From assembly GCF_963678635.1 (NCBI RefSeq), contig NW_026970722.1:1-60875 (forward strand): 60,875 nucleotides of DNA, in the 5' to 3' direction. The notes below the pieces were generated by a model. It worked only from the letters and a program-made list of their open reading frames with translations. It was not told the origin of the DNA and ran no database searches. Position numbers and translations under genes: made by a program. How positions within the stretch are numbered: position 1 is the first letter of the stretch; every line of letters begins with the position of its first letter. Source of the stretch: Symsagittifera roscoffensis. Taxonomy: Eukaryota > Xenacoelomorpha > Acoela > Convolutidae. This document shows positions 1 to 11,041 of the stretch, one piece after another.

Positions 1-860
1 TGGAATGGTTAGTGTGATTGAAAAATTTCTATCAGTCCTGGGTCTTGAGAAACGTTTGAGATCGTTAGACACTTTATTAAATGTGAGGGGGAGATTAAAA
101 TTGTTCTATTTGATCCAAGGATAAGCCTTGATGATCAGGATATAAAACTAATGAAATTAAATTCAATTTAGGTAAACGTGAATTAAAGATCCAAGGAAAG
201 CCTTGATGATCTGTTAAGTTTAAAAAGGTTTATTTTAAATAAAAATAAAAAATAGGATAGGATAGGCCTTTATAATTTAAATTAAGCTTTAATTGATAAA
301 AAATTTTAGTTTATTAGTTTTTGATGATGTTAGTGGATTTATGTTTCGCTTTTATAATTTAGGTGATGAAGCTGAGATGAAGAGATGATTTATATATATA
401 TACTAACAATTTGTGTGTTTACTAACTAATTTTTATAATTTTATTCTCAATAAACTTTTTTTCCAGATATCTTTTTTTAATTTACTGCAGATTTGGAGGG
501 AACGACTAGGGATGTTTTTATCAGTCGTTATTGTACAATAATAAGTTTAGCGCCTGTAATTATCGTTGTAGATTTTTCTTCAAAGGTACTATGTTTGTAA
601 ATGAAAATCTAAATTCATTGCTAATAAAATTCTAAATATAAAAGTTTGTATTGGCTTTTGCCGTACGACCATGAAACTTATGGGTAAGTTCCTTTGTAAT
701 CGTAAATCGTCTTTTGTCCGAGGTCTTTTTCCAATACCGGGTAGTTCTCGTATTGTTCGGAATAATGGCTCTTATCTATTGAGTTGTAGAGACATTTCAA
801 TTAAATTACTGTCATGTAACGTTTTTGAGAATGTTTTTTGTCTAAGTCTAATCTATTAGT
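1..860 (-). pseudogene. Decayed retroelement leader (copy 1)
   Basis: Similar to 11435-12284 and, more distantly, to 30262-31060, the untranslated leader between primer-binding site and ORF1 of the younger element. It lacks the primer-binding site and LTR, breaking off near 860. Its gag portion would lie left of the window. Confidence 0.7.
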
Positions 861-3830
861 CTAACAATTAGCCGCAATATGATTAATAAATTAGTCAAAA
901 ATAATCTGAAAACTAGTTGTGATACAAATAGGCTGTGTTAGGCTTTTGGGAAGCTAAATTTGTATCTATCATGTTCGAATCTACCATGCTTACCATTTTA
1001 ATTTTTCAATCTGGTTTTTTGGAACTTCAACTCTACTTAGTTTAAGCTGTAACTGTTGCGTTCTAAGACTCGTTTTGCGAATCTTACAAACGCTTTGCGA
1101 GATCATTTGCTTCGATCATTTTTCGATGGCGCATAGCAGGGTACTTTTATCTTAAATCGCAGCAATAGTGGCTAAGTGTCTTGCATTCTATCAATCGAGG
1201 TTGACGTTCCTTCGGTCGAACCATTTACGAATACCATTGCTTCGGTCGCTCCGGTGGCGGACACAATCCTTTGCTGAAAAGACCTAATTGTTGCTACGAA
1301 GGTCTGTAAATTGGTCGCAACCTAGTCTAAAAATTTGTTGCAATATGGCCGCGAAACTGGTCGTGGTATGGTCTGAAATTTACTCGCAATTTTTTCTTAA
1401 GAGCCGCTTTAGTTTTTGAGGTAGTTGAACTGGGGTCTATCATCAGAATGAGAAAAATAATCGAAATGAGTCAACAGATATGTCAATTTAATGCCTTTTC
1501 AGTCGTTGTTCAAATAATTTTTCGAATGAATTTTTTTCACTGTGTTGAGAAAAACCAGCTTGAAATTTTTGCATTTTGTCTAATTTCCAGCAAGCTCCAC
1601 GGGCCACCAAGTCTTGTAATATATAGGCCTATAATAATCAAATAATAATCCACTAATAGGCCCATTTTAATCTAAATCTCAATTAAATCGTCAAGTTTTA
1701 GTTTTGCTCCAATGAAATTAATTGGCGAAATTTTTTTTAGCGCCGTCTCCAGAAAACACCTCTTCATTGTAAGAAACAGCATTGAACGATGATGCTCACG
1801 CACACACATACCCGGCACACACACCTACACACACACTCACACTCGCACGCGCAGATTTGAATTCAATTTGGGAAGTACCATCTGAAAGTTCACTTACCTA
1901 ATACTAAACACAGAGAAGTTGATGGCAAACAAGTACGCCTATTTCCACTTGAGACTATTCAACCAAAACATGTGACAACTTTTGCCAAACAGCTTAGACA
2001 AACTTAAAACTTTTCAACGTGCAAGTGAAGTTTTTTGACAAGCAGTAAATCGTTGAAACTCTTATTACTTATTGCTAATCACATATACCACTTATCAGGC
2101 ACAAAGTTGGGCTGATTTTCTTTTTAGACTATAGGCGGGGGAGGATGCATTTACCTATCAGCTCGATTGAATAAATTACTTGCCTTACGCGACAGTGAAA
2201 ATGTGCTTCTTTAGAAGATAAAGAAAATGCAACTTCAATCCAATAAAACCAGTACCAAAACTGGCACCTGCAATTCAGCGTTAACAATTACATCTCAGCC
2301 AACATTGAATAATCTGATGAGTAACTGTGTTGAGGAATCATATATCTTCTGAATCATTATCTTTCAGTTATTTTTGAAAATATTCAAAAAGCACTTTGTA
2401 TCCTCTGAATGCGGAACAAAGCAATTTTGTCTCGCTGGTTAATCACTGAGAGGAAAAACAATTTGCAGGACTGCCTTAAGGAAAGGCAGGGCAAACTTGG
2501 AACAAACAGAGCAGCAAACTTTTTAGATGAATTTCAATAATCTAATTTGAATCTTAAGCACGCTTTTTTACACAGACAATCAAGGAAAACTTATTGAATT
2601 TCCTATTGAAAATTTAGAAAAACCCCGATTGCGTGTAAAACTTACCGCCGATTGTCTTCAGCAAGTAAAATGATTTGGCTCTCGGCGCTGACAAAACCGA
2701 GTTACTCAGCAACTCTCCGATGCGTAAACAAGGTCAGACAGCACGCTTTTAATTAAGGCCTGATAAGTAACTGGTTCCTTATTCTGGTTTTCGTTCCTTT
2801 TGGCGATTTTACGTTCGGCTTTGAAGGATATCGAGAGAAGAATCCTTCAGAGTATTTCCAAAATCTATGGGGCTACATCAAAGACACCTTGAATAGGACA
2901 AAAAAGAAAGGGTCAATTTAAAAATTGACAACGCCGATTATAACGTTTAATCGGGCGTCATCGGAGAATCAGCTACAAGGCAATAAAAATATAGAGCAGC
3001 AACTTCACTATTTTTGTGTCAGCGAAGCATCCATACCTCAATATATTTAACTGTTTCAAATATTAGCGAAAAAAAGTGAAAAAAAAAACTACTAATAGCC
3101 GTCAATACAATTAAATAACCAAAAATGTGAATTCTGGCCCAAAAAGCACATGAAAACAATTGATACGCTATACGAAATTTTATATAGTTTTGTGAAATTA
3201 GCGTAATCGTTTTTTAAAAAAAATACGCAAACCAGTTTTGTCTTGATCTTTGAAATTTGTTGTTAAGGTTGAACAGTTCTGAAATAGTTTGATGAAAACC
3301 GTCTGACGCAAGGCTTCAGCCGTAGAGCAGGTTTTTGTTTGAACAAGTCTCTATAATCTTATGCGACCAAACGGACTGCAACAAAATTGAATGAACATTT
3401 CTGATCAAATTTTCTGAGTTTGAGTTTAGCAAAAAATTATGCTGCTGAATCGACTCTGTGCTCTAAAAATGAAACAAAAAATTTTCTTCGATTTTTTTCC
3501 GTAGTTACCATGTATTTTTGGAATTATGATGTTATTTCTTGCCTAATAAGGCTAACTTAACTCAAACTTTTTAAATCGTATCGCTCAGCGCAAGTGTATA
3601 GATTTGCATTTCGTACGTTTTGTCTTGAAATATTGAAGTCCTACGTAACACATTTTTCGAGACGCGCCTCATGAAATTTCATTAAATTCATTATGAATTT
3701 GCCAAATTTCATAACTCTACATATTTTGCGATGATAAAAGTTGCTTTAACGCCTAATAAAATTTCATCATGAGGTCTTATAGCTTTTATAAAAAACATTA
3801 CGTGGGCAAACTGAGCATTTTGTGAATTGT
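861..3830. other. Non-coding stretch of copy 1
   Basis: No convincing gene. It holds a GC-richer patch with CTTCGGTCG motifs (about 1190-1270), a CA-rich simple repeat (1799-1850), and the empty target site of the big retroelement near 2352-2358. The rest is AT-rich sequence with homopolymer runs. Confidence 0.6.
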
Positions 3831-4386
3831 AAGCGGATTCCAAAATAAGCAAAAATCAGATTTGTCGCGGAATCCGCAGCATTGCTATTTTTCTTTGATC
3901 TTCTTTGCTTCTTTGGATCTACTGACACTGCATTGATAAAAATCGCTCCAAAAACAGGCAACATTGCGGAATCCGCAACAAAATATATGGAGCCCGGAAC
4001 CAGTTTGTGGAATCAATAATCAAAAAATAATATATATGTTTAGTAATTTTAAGCTGTCGCTGAATCCGCAACTGTCACTGGAATCCGCAAACAGTAAGCG
4101 GAATCCGCGAATTATAGATGAACTCCGCAAACTGTAAGCGGAATCCGCAAATTGTATGCCGAATCCGCATAAAGTTGTGGAATCCACTTTCAGTTGTGGA
4201 ACCCGCTTACATTTGGGGAATCCGGAACAACTACCTATATTAGCTCGTTGCGGAATCCGCAACAAAATTAATGTGCCGACAAAATTGGTGTTACAAGTAT
4301 TTATACGCGGAATCCACCTAAATTTTGTTTGCAGAATCTACCTAGATTTTGGAACATGTTTACAGATTTGTCTCTGGAATCCAGGA
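3831..4386. repeat. Cluster of GCGGAATCCGC-type short repeats, copy 1
   Basis: More than ten irregularly spaced units of about 20-23 bp built around GCGGAATCCGC, whose arms GCGGA/TCCGC are self-complementary. Repeated connecting words such as AAATTGTA and AACTGT follow the core. The same cluster occurs at 33021-33597 in direct orientation and at 59381-59970 in inverted orientation. Confidence 0.75.
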
Positions 4387-4672
4387 ACATACAGACAAAA
4401 AATTGTGCGCCTATTCAGTGCAGTTTGGCCTCTTAATGAAAAGAAAATTGATTATAACTATATCAATATTTTTTTCTTGATAAAGCTGAAAAAAGACTTA
4501 TTTTTTGTGCATTTTTGCTTTATATGCATAACACTCCTCGCTGGTTCTTGCATGAAAAAAGCGTTGCTCCGTGTTATCTGGTTCCGTCTGAGTATTTGCT
4601 CTAGTTTTCTGCATTCACTTCTGATGTTTTGTAATTCCATATTATTTCTCGTAGGCCAGCGATGGTCTTTTT

Positions 4673-5194
4673 CTAAAAGTCTGCGATTAAGTTGAATTTC
4701 CCTCCCACCTTAATTACTGTTAATTGTCCAATAATGTTGGGCGGAGATGCTCGCCTAGCCGTTTGCAAAATTGTTCCTTCCAGTAGGTTCTGCCTCCGCC
4801 AAGAATTGCCGTTTTGGCTCTGAGTCTGGTTCTTCTCATACACAACAGTTACTGAACGATAATCATCCCATGATGAGTCCAGGTATTTTACCGGTAATAT
4901 TGATTTTGTGGTAATCGCATTTGCATCCATTTTTTCTCGTGCTTTGAATTCTTTATCACCATCCAAAATAATGAACTTTTCTTTTTTGTCAAACTTTTGC
5001 TCCAAGTTTGTCCAGTTCTGCATAGTCTTTCTTGCATTGTCTGATACGAATATTTCAGTCCATTCACGCAATACGATGGGCTTGGTTATTGGGTGGTTGT
5101 GTTTGTCTTCTGTTTGATCAGAGTCGTTCATTTTCGGGCGGTAAATTTCCAAATTGAGATTCTTAGTCCGTGATGATGACAGAGTCGGAGCTTC
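4673..5194 (-). pseudogene. Unrecognised coding-like ORF, copy 1
   Basis: Open frame of 173 codons with the first ATG at 5131 (152 residues from there). The product is hydrophilic, rich in Lys, Asp, Asn and Gln, with no membrane segment or signal peptide; I recognise no domain. A TGA lies directly upstream at 5195-5197. Further coding-like but frame-broken pieces continue upstream to about 5650, including a short ATG frame near 5283 and an Arg/Lys-rich stretch, suggesting an older gene or transposon protein that lost its frame. The duplicate at 33885-34406 is also open and differs by about four amino acids, all from single-base changes. It could instead be one exon of a live gene. There is no evidence of function. 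Confidence 0.35.
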
Positions 5195-7425
5195 TCACTT
5201 TTTGAGACCTTTATCTTCTGCACTTTTATGTGTTGTCGTCGCTGTTATTGATTTCAATCAGTTGATTTTGTGAATAGTTTTCCATTCTTCAACCAAATTT
5301 TTCTTAATCGCTCCTTTCGCCGTATACTATCTATGAAGGCTAATTTGATGTTGAATCCTTTTTTGATTTTGTGCTTTGGCTCGTTTATTTTTTTCGTTTT
5401 GCTCGTTTATTTTCCAAACACTATACCACAATGTTCGTTTTTGTTTTATTCGTAGTGTCTCGCTGATGGACTTCGTTTTCTAACTGAATCCTATGTCGCT
5501 TTAGTTGTCTTTGTTGTCTTTTTTTCCTTCGCTAACACCCCAACAACCGGGAACCTAATTACATTCTCATGGTTCCAGCTCAACTCAACTTTTCTGTTGA
5601 CTGTTTGCTTCTTTCGAAAAATTTTTGATAACGGTGGATTCGACTGTCTCCTGATATGACCTTCAAAGAGGGTAGTTATATTTTTTGATATAATGTGGAC
5701 TTCATGCAGTGTTATACATAATTTGAAGGATGTTCCTTGATCTACCTTTACATGCGCTTGCTGTGACTTTAAGGCTATGATGGGGTTTTACCAACGAATT
5801 GAAATGTGATAATTTGCCGTATCCTGTATCTAGTCAGTACAGTTTTCTCACGTTTTCGACCATTGATTCACCGACAAAAATGTTGCTTGTCCTGCCTTTA
5901 AACCAATTGGGTACACCAGCAAGTTGGTGTAATAAAATTGTTGCTCTTCTAGCATAGGCCTAATCAAAAATTTGCTTGTTCGGGAGATTTGAAAATTGAT
6001 CGCTATTACAAATAAAAGGTAAAATTATGTTCCATAGTCATCAAGTAATGCTCCTTTTTGCTTGAGAGCTTTTTTGCTAATTTTAATTTTACATTTTAAA
6101 CCATCCATCTTCCCGCACGGCTAAAATAAGGAATTTATGGTCCAAGCAAATGAATCTATCCGGCACATGCAAGTCTTTTCTAGGCTGGTGGAAATAGCGA
6201 TCCAGTGACTGGCATCTCTTTCCTTTTTTCTCAATAATGCAGCCACGAAGCTCTCGTAACATGTCATCTCAACTCGTAAGTTCTCCTATCAAAGTGGGTA
6301 AGAGATCTTGAATGCAAAATAAGTGAACAATGCGTAAAAGTCAATATAGTAAATTAAGTTTGCGCAAGAAATTTCAAAACACCGGATTTGGAAAAGACTC
6401 ATACAAAGCTTAAATAAAATTCGAAAAAACCCGCAAACAGAAAAACAGGCATAGAGAAAATTTCAACGCTTTCGGAATTTTCAAGGACAGTTAGTGGCTG
6501 TAACTCAAAAAAGATATTTTGACATCAAACGGAAAAGTCAATCATAGTAAGTTAAGTTTGCTCAAGAAGTTGCTAACGTACGCTACTAAATGAAATGTTC
6601 AAAAATCAATTTCCTACCAACGATCATCGACCCACAATGGATTTGCTGAGAAGACTTTTGTTTTAATTTTAGGAAAAAAGCTGTCTTGAGAGCTCTTAAA
6701 CTTGAGAGAATTTAGTTAATAAAATAGTATATATTCCTAAATCTTTTTAAGGGTAGTTTTGTTGTTTTTACGAAAACTAGATATTGAGACAATCCCGAAA
6801 TCTGCCGAATTCTACCTGCAATATTTTGAAAAAGAAAAAAAAACGTTGCAACATTTCATTTTTATATTTTTTACCGCAAATGTTTCGGCATATTTTCATT
6901 TTATTCATTGACTGAACCGTATCATTGCTTAAACATGACAATTTTTTTTCTGAAAAAGTTTCCTGCTGTTTTAGTTGGGTAAGTTAAGCCTAAGTCATAA
7001 GTAGTTCTCCATAGATAAACATTGATTATGAAAAAAAAACACATTTTTGGAAGAAATTTTGAAATCTCAATGCAAAATTAAGGGCGAGCAAAAACTATTA
7101 AAATTTCGAGATAAACTAAACGGTCATATTTGTTTACTATACATATCTATCGTTTCGCACACTCTATTTAACGTGCATTGGGCAAAAACAAATAAAATTG
7201 CGGAAACATATAAAAAAATTTTGAGCAAAATCTTTCTTTAATTAAATTTTTTACATTTTTAAATGACTTTTATTGCATCAAATACCGTGCTTTGAAATTT
7301 TTCTGCTTCGAGTGACTACATTTTGTGTAGAGATTAGAATAATTACTGTTAGCTGCCTGCTTTGCTCTGGCCTTATCAAATGGTCTCAGTATTCCAATAA
7401 GGCTCATAAAATGTAGATTTTATTT
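5195..7425. other. Non-coding stretch of copy 1
   Basis: Upstream debris of the 4673-5194 frame reaches about 5650. Beyond that the sequence is AT-rich with no ORF showing coding character and no recognisable element. Identical in layout to 34407-36621. Confidence 0.55.
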
Positions 7426-7896
7426 TTATGGTACCCACGAGGGTGGTCTTTTCAGTAAAAGATATGCTTTAAGAATAATTGTTTCGTTGAAGTATTGAGC
7501 TTTAGGAGTGGTGACGACATCGCTGAATTCAAAATCCATAAAAATCGATATGAAGGTAGTCTCAAGGTGATATTGAGAGTTCGTGTTTTCCAATTTGCAA
7601 CTAAACTTAGACTTTAATGAAAACGCCTCAAGTCTTAATTGAAGCTCGGGAATGGAAAAAATGTTTGCCTCAAATTGTTGTTTGCTTTTCAAGCACTTCT
7701 GGTGGAGCTTTTAAAAAGGAACGAAACAAACATTTGAATTCATCCCATATTGCTTATATAAATAATTGAACACATTGACCGTCTTCAGGAACCCTTTGTC
7801 TTTCTTCGTCAGCCTCTTCAGGGGGGAGTATTTCCATTTGGGTCTACAATTCAAGGTCAAAAATTTAATTAACAGTGTCGGTTTGATTTTAAGCAA
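7426..7896 (-). pseudogene. Coding-like frame split by one TAA, copy 1
   Basis: Two frames, 7896-7711 and the following one to 7426, are in the same phase and separated only by one TAA at 7711-7713. Together they span about 155 codons. Codon use is GC-richer than the surroundings (CTG, AAG, GTC, GAG), like the host exon 500 bp upstream, which argues for real coding origin. There is no ATG at the start, and a TAG precedes it just upstream of 7896. The product is Lys-rich with no recognised domain. It sits on the same strand downstream of the secreted-protein exon. It could be a degraded neighbour gene, a spliced 3' exon set, or a separate small gene. The TAA is shared by the second copy (36622-37092). 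Confidence 0.35.
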
Positions 7897-8353
7897 CGCC
7901 TATTTTCCGCTATCGCTGTTTCCTGTCGTTAGTCAGATTAAAAAAAAATTGGGCCGTTTTAAATGAACGAGCATAATGTATATAATGTATGAATTAGGTT
8001 TTCAGCCTCCCCTAAAATCCCCGTTATGGCACCCATTATGTTTTGAACATTTGCAGGTTGATTTGAAGTCATTTTATGAAATTGGGTAGCTTCAATGATT
8101 GGGTTGACCATGACATGAGGCAAGGGAAGGGTAGGTTTTTAATTTCTGAAAAATATACGTGCCATGATATAAAAGCTAAATTTTGAAGCCAAACGGTTTT
8201 AATTTTAAGCGCCGAAAATGTTTTTTCAATGAAAATTATTATTGCAGTTTTTGCATTTTTTTTTTTGGTTTCTTAGTAAAATTTATATGCATGCACAACA
8301 AATTTGTGAAAATTGAAATTTACGTATGAAGAAAAAAGCAGAATCACCTCAGC
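7897..8353 (-). other. Spacer with one short ORF
   Basis: Between the two coding-like regions. On the minus strand an ATG frame of about 47 codons ends near 7965, preceded by a pyrimidine-rich TTTTTCAG. There is no recognised product, and the rest is AT-rich. Confidence 0.3.
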
Positions 8354-8836
8354 CTACCACAAGCCCCATCGCTTCTCGGGGTTCATGGCCTCCCGCGCCA
8401 ACACCATCCTCTTCTCAGGGCCATACACCAGAAAACCTCCTGCTTGTGGGTAAAAATCAGGCGATACTTCCCTCTTCAGGGTCCGTTTGGGAAAATAGTC
8501 CACTTCCGGTCGGACCATCTCCGCTACTGCCATCGCCTTCTCTTTTTCAGCAACGTCGGCGGCCAGACTTTCGATATTGGAAAGGACGTTTATAATCTCG
8601 TTCTCCTCCTCAATATCCTCGTTGAATTTATCCACCAGTTGATTGTCGAGCATTTGCAGAAAAGTGAACAGATAGTTCTCGTTTCCCTCTGCGACTAGCC
8701 AGTCGCTGAAGTCGTCGATCTCGGCTGGACTCATGCTCTCGAGAAGCTCCACCATTTCTTCTTCGGTTTGCTTCAGACCACCGTATGGTTCCTCCTCGTA
8801 CAACTGCTCGTAGTACTCCTCGGGTTCTATTTCTTC
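8354..8836 (-). pseudogene. Truncated duplicate of the secreted-protein gene (exon 2 only)
   Basis: Nearly identical to 37549-38031 over its whole length, with an open frame to the TAG at 8354-8356. It lacks the first seven bases of exon 2, the splice acceptor, the intron, exon 1, the start codon and the signal peptide, all removed at the duplication junction 8836/8837. Immediately upstream on the same strand is the old gag fragment. Its own frame meets a TAA about six codons before the homologous part begins, and the gag frame is out of phase with exon 2, so no fusion protein is predicted. Transcription through the gag fragment into this exon is possible but unproven. Most likely a non-functional gene fragment. 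Confidence 0.8.
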
Positions 8837-10600
8837 TGTTTGATGTTAATTATGATCCACCCATTAGGTATAGATTCATAGTCATTTGAAGTGATTCTGC
8901 GGCATTTGGATTTGGTATTTGTGAAAAATTTGTAAGTTGATTCTTTATGATTTCATGTTGTTGTAAGTAATAGGGTAGCGGGATTTCATTTTGCATTTGC
9001 GTTGGTTGATAATAATCTGTATTAACTGGGTTTTGTGAATAAAAATTATTATTTTGAGATGCATGATTTGGTCTAGGTTGTCGCATATGTTGTTCTTGTG
9101 TATATGGTTCAAAAATATCTGGTTGATTTACGTGATAAGAGTAGAGTCTTTAATTTTGAAAAAATTGTTGATGATTTTGATTATAAAAATCTTCATCATC
9201 TGATGAAAGATAATTATGTGTGTAATAAATTGTTTTATGTCTATATTGGTTTTGCTGTTTATTGTTTCTATTTTGCTGAAAAAATGGATACTTTTCACTT
9301 TGGTCTCGTCAAATGCGTGGGTAATCATTAAACTTTACTGAGTTTGATGCTGGTTGTCGGAAAATTTGTCTTTTAGATGTTTTTGGTCTATTTACATAGT
9401 TATAATTGTGTTCTGCAAAATTATTTCTTGTGAATGTTCTTTGTTATTGGGTTGGTTTCGTCATTGGTCTAATTGTTTGGTAATCCATTTGTGAATAATT
9501 TGGAACAACGGAAGGTTTTCGTAGATTGTAATGTTGCCTGTGGTAATGTTGGGTTTTTAGGTCTTGGAGTTGTAAGATTGGGGTGTATCGGTGAAATACT
9601 TTGTTGTGTTGTTGTTACTGTTGTAACTACTTCTTCATTTGCGAAATGGGATGGTGTTTGAATATCCTGTTGTGTACGATTTCAACTTCCATTTAGGTTT
9701 TCTTGTTGTATGAGGGTTCAGGATAAACTAATATTTCCTATTCTCTCGGGTAGAAATGAGTTATAGTTTAAAGGTGTTGCGTCAGTTGTGAGTGGATATA
9801 CTTTAACATAATCTTTGTTAATTGAGATTGTACTGATTGCTTGACTTGAAATATCTGTTGGTATGTTCAGGAATAGTAGATGAGACAATTCAGGGTCCCA
9901 AACATAATCTGATTGTTCTGCTAATACAGTGTCGTCAGTTGAATTTCGAAGTCTAAAATTTTTTCTTGCTTGTGAGATTAAATCAGTATTATGTGTGATT
10001 TAATCAATGATAAACCATGCTAAGAATTTTTGTAAATGGTGTTTAACATTCTGCGAAACTTCGTTACTGGTTAAATTTTCACGGATTGTGTTTAAAAATT
10101 CGGAGAATATTGCAATTTCATGTCTTACAGTTGTGTGTTTTGATGTTTGAACTGGTGAAGTTCCTTGGGATTCTGTTTTTTTATTATATATAGATAGCTA
10201 TAAATTATTTTAAATACATCGTTAGTGAATATTTAAATCGCTCTTTGTGAATTTTGATGTTGTATTTTTTTTATGTTTTCTGTGAATACTTTCAAAAGTT
10301 CTATATCTACGTCGTCTGTTTGAAGTTGATATCTACCATGAAATTTACTTGATGAATGAATTTCTATGGTATAAATTCCGTACTTTTGTGTTAGGTTACA
10401 TATTCTTTTTAGATAGTGATCAATAATTTGTCTTTTGATTTTTACTTCTGGAAATTCTGCTGTACATGGACTATTTCCTTTTTCAAATAAATTTGCGATT
10501 AAAGTTTGACAAAATTGTGTTTGTCCTCTATCATCAGTGAGTGAATGGATTTAAAATAGGAGGATGGAGTTTTTGTCTTTGCTTTCTTCAATTGTACTCA
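8837..10600 (-). pseudogene. gag: Decayed gag of an older related retroelement
   Basis: Pieces in all three minus frames match the gag of the younger element (26996-29431) in order. The clearest is 8850-9086, which matches residues just before the capsid-like region (shared words include QPTQMQNEIPLPYYLQQHE). The N-terminal end is recognisable up to an ATG near 10600. Many stops and frame changes show it is dead. The 3' third of gag and all of pol are absent because the duplication junction cuts it at 8837. It is a separate, older insertion, not a copy of the intact element: divergence is far higher than between the two LTRs of the younger element. Confidence 0.8.
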
Positions 10601-10696
10601 TTTTTGTGTTTCATGACTTTTAATTTGTAGTTTTTAATGTGTTTTATTGGTTGATTCCAATTGTATAGACGTATTGGTTTGTTTTGTATGTCTTTT

Positions 10697-11041
10697 TTAT
10701 TCTTCTTTTCCTTGTATTGATGATTGTGATGGGGTTTCTGAATCAGAAAAAAATAATTTATCGTTAACTTGGTAATTTTTGTTTATGGAGTCTTCATACC
10801 GATAAAGTTCTTCCAAATTATTTGTTTCTGATTCGGAGACTGCGTTCCTTCTCTTCGAAAATCTTTTTCGTGTAATCTGTCTTTGTTTGCTTAAAATTTT
10901 TCTTCTGATTGTTTGTCGTTTTGTTCTATTATATCCTACTGATTGTTTTTCTGGAATGATTACGAGGTCATATTTTTCGTTGTTTATTTCACAATTGTGT
11001 AATATGATTGTTTGTTTATTTTCTAAATTGTCTAGTGACAT
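10697..11041 (-). CDS. ORF1 of the older retroelement
   Basis: 114-residue ATG frame homologous to the 155-residue ORF1 at 29406-29873, with the same start context, the same basic centre (runs such as KRQTIRRKIL and RKRFSKRR) and the same Ser/Glu-rich second half (SESETNNLEELY). It is shorter at the C-terminus. It is still open although the adjacent gag is heavily broken. Function unknown; the charge suggests nucleic-acid binding (inference). Confidence 0.6.
   Translation of the reverse strand: MSLDNLENKQTIILHNCEINNEKYDLVIIPEKQSVGYNRTKRQTIRRKILSKQRQITRKRFSKRRNAVSESETNNLEELYRYEDSINKNYQVNDKLFFSDSETPSQSSIQGKEE

Larger units (their letters stand above)
1..8836. repeat. Tandem duplication, copy 1 (left end outside window)
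   Basis: Position 1 is equivalent to 11435, and the two run in parallel to about 2355/13770. After the retroelement insertion the match resumes at 31534 and continues to 8836/38031. The copies differ by scattered substitutions and small indels (for example 13 bp present near 660-672 and missing near 12090). The right edge is sharp: both copies share the end of the host exon up to a TTCTTC, after which 8837 switches to gag-like sequence while 38032 continues into the exon/intron boundary. This fixes the duplication junction at 8836/8837. Confidence 0.9.

Noticed and set aside
671-859. 62-codon plus-strand ORF also seen at 12086-12280 and 30917-31126
   Set aside because: It recurs only because it lies in the retroelement leader; orientation is opposite to the element and length varies between copies.
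5270-5455. 61-codon plus-strand hydrophobic ORF (also 34482-34667)
   Set aside because: T-rich antisense of Lys/Asn/Gln-rich minus-strand debris; hydrophobicity is a consequence of TTT codons.
8326-8595. 89-codon plus-strand Pro/Ser-rich ORF (also 37521-37790)
   Set aside because: Antisense to host exon 2, which has a splice-supported gene model.
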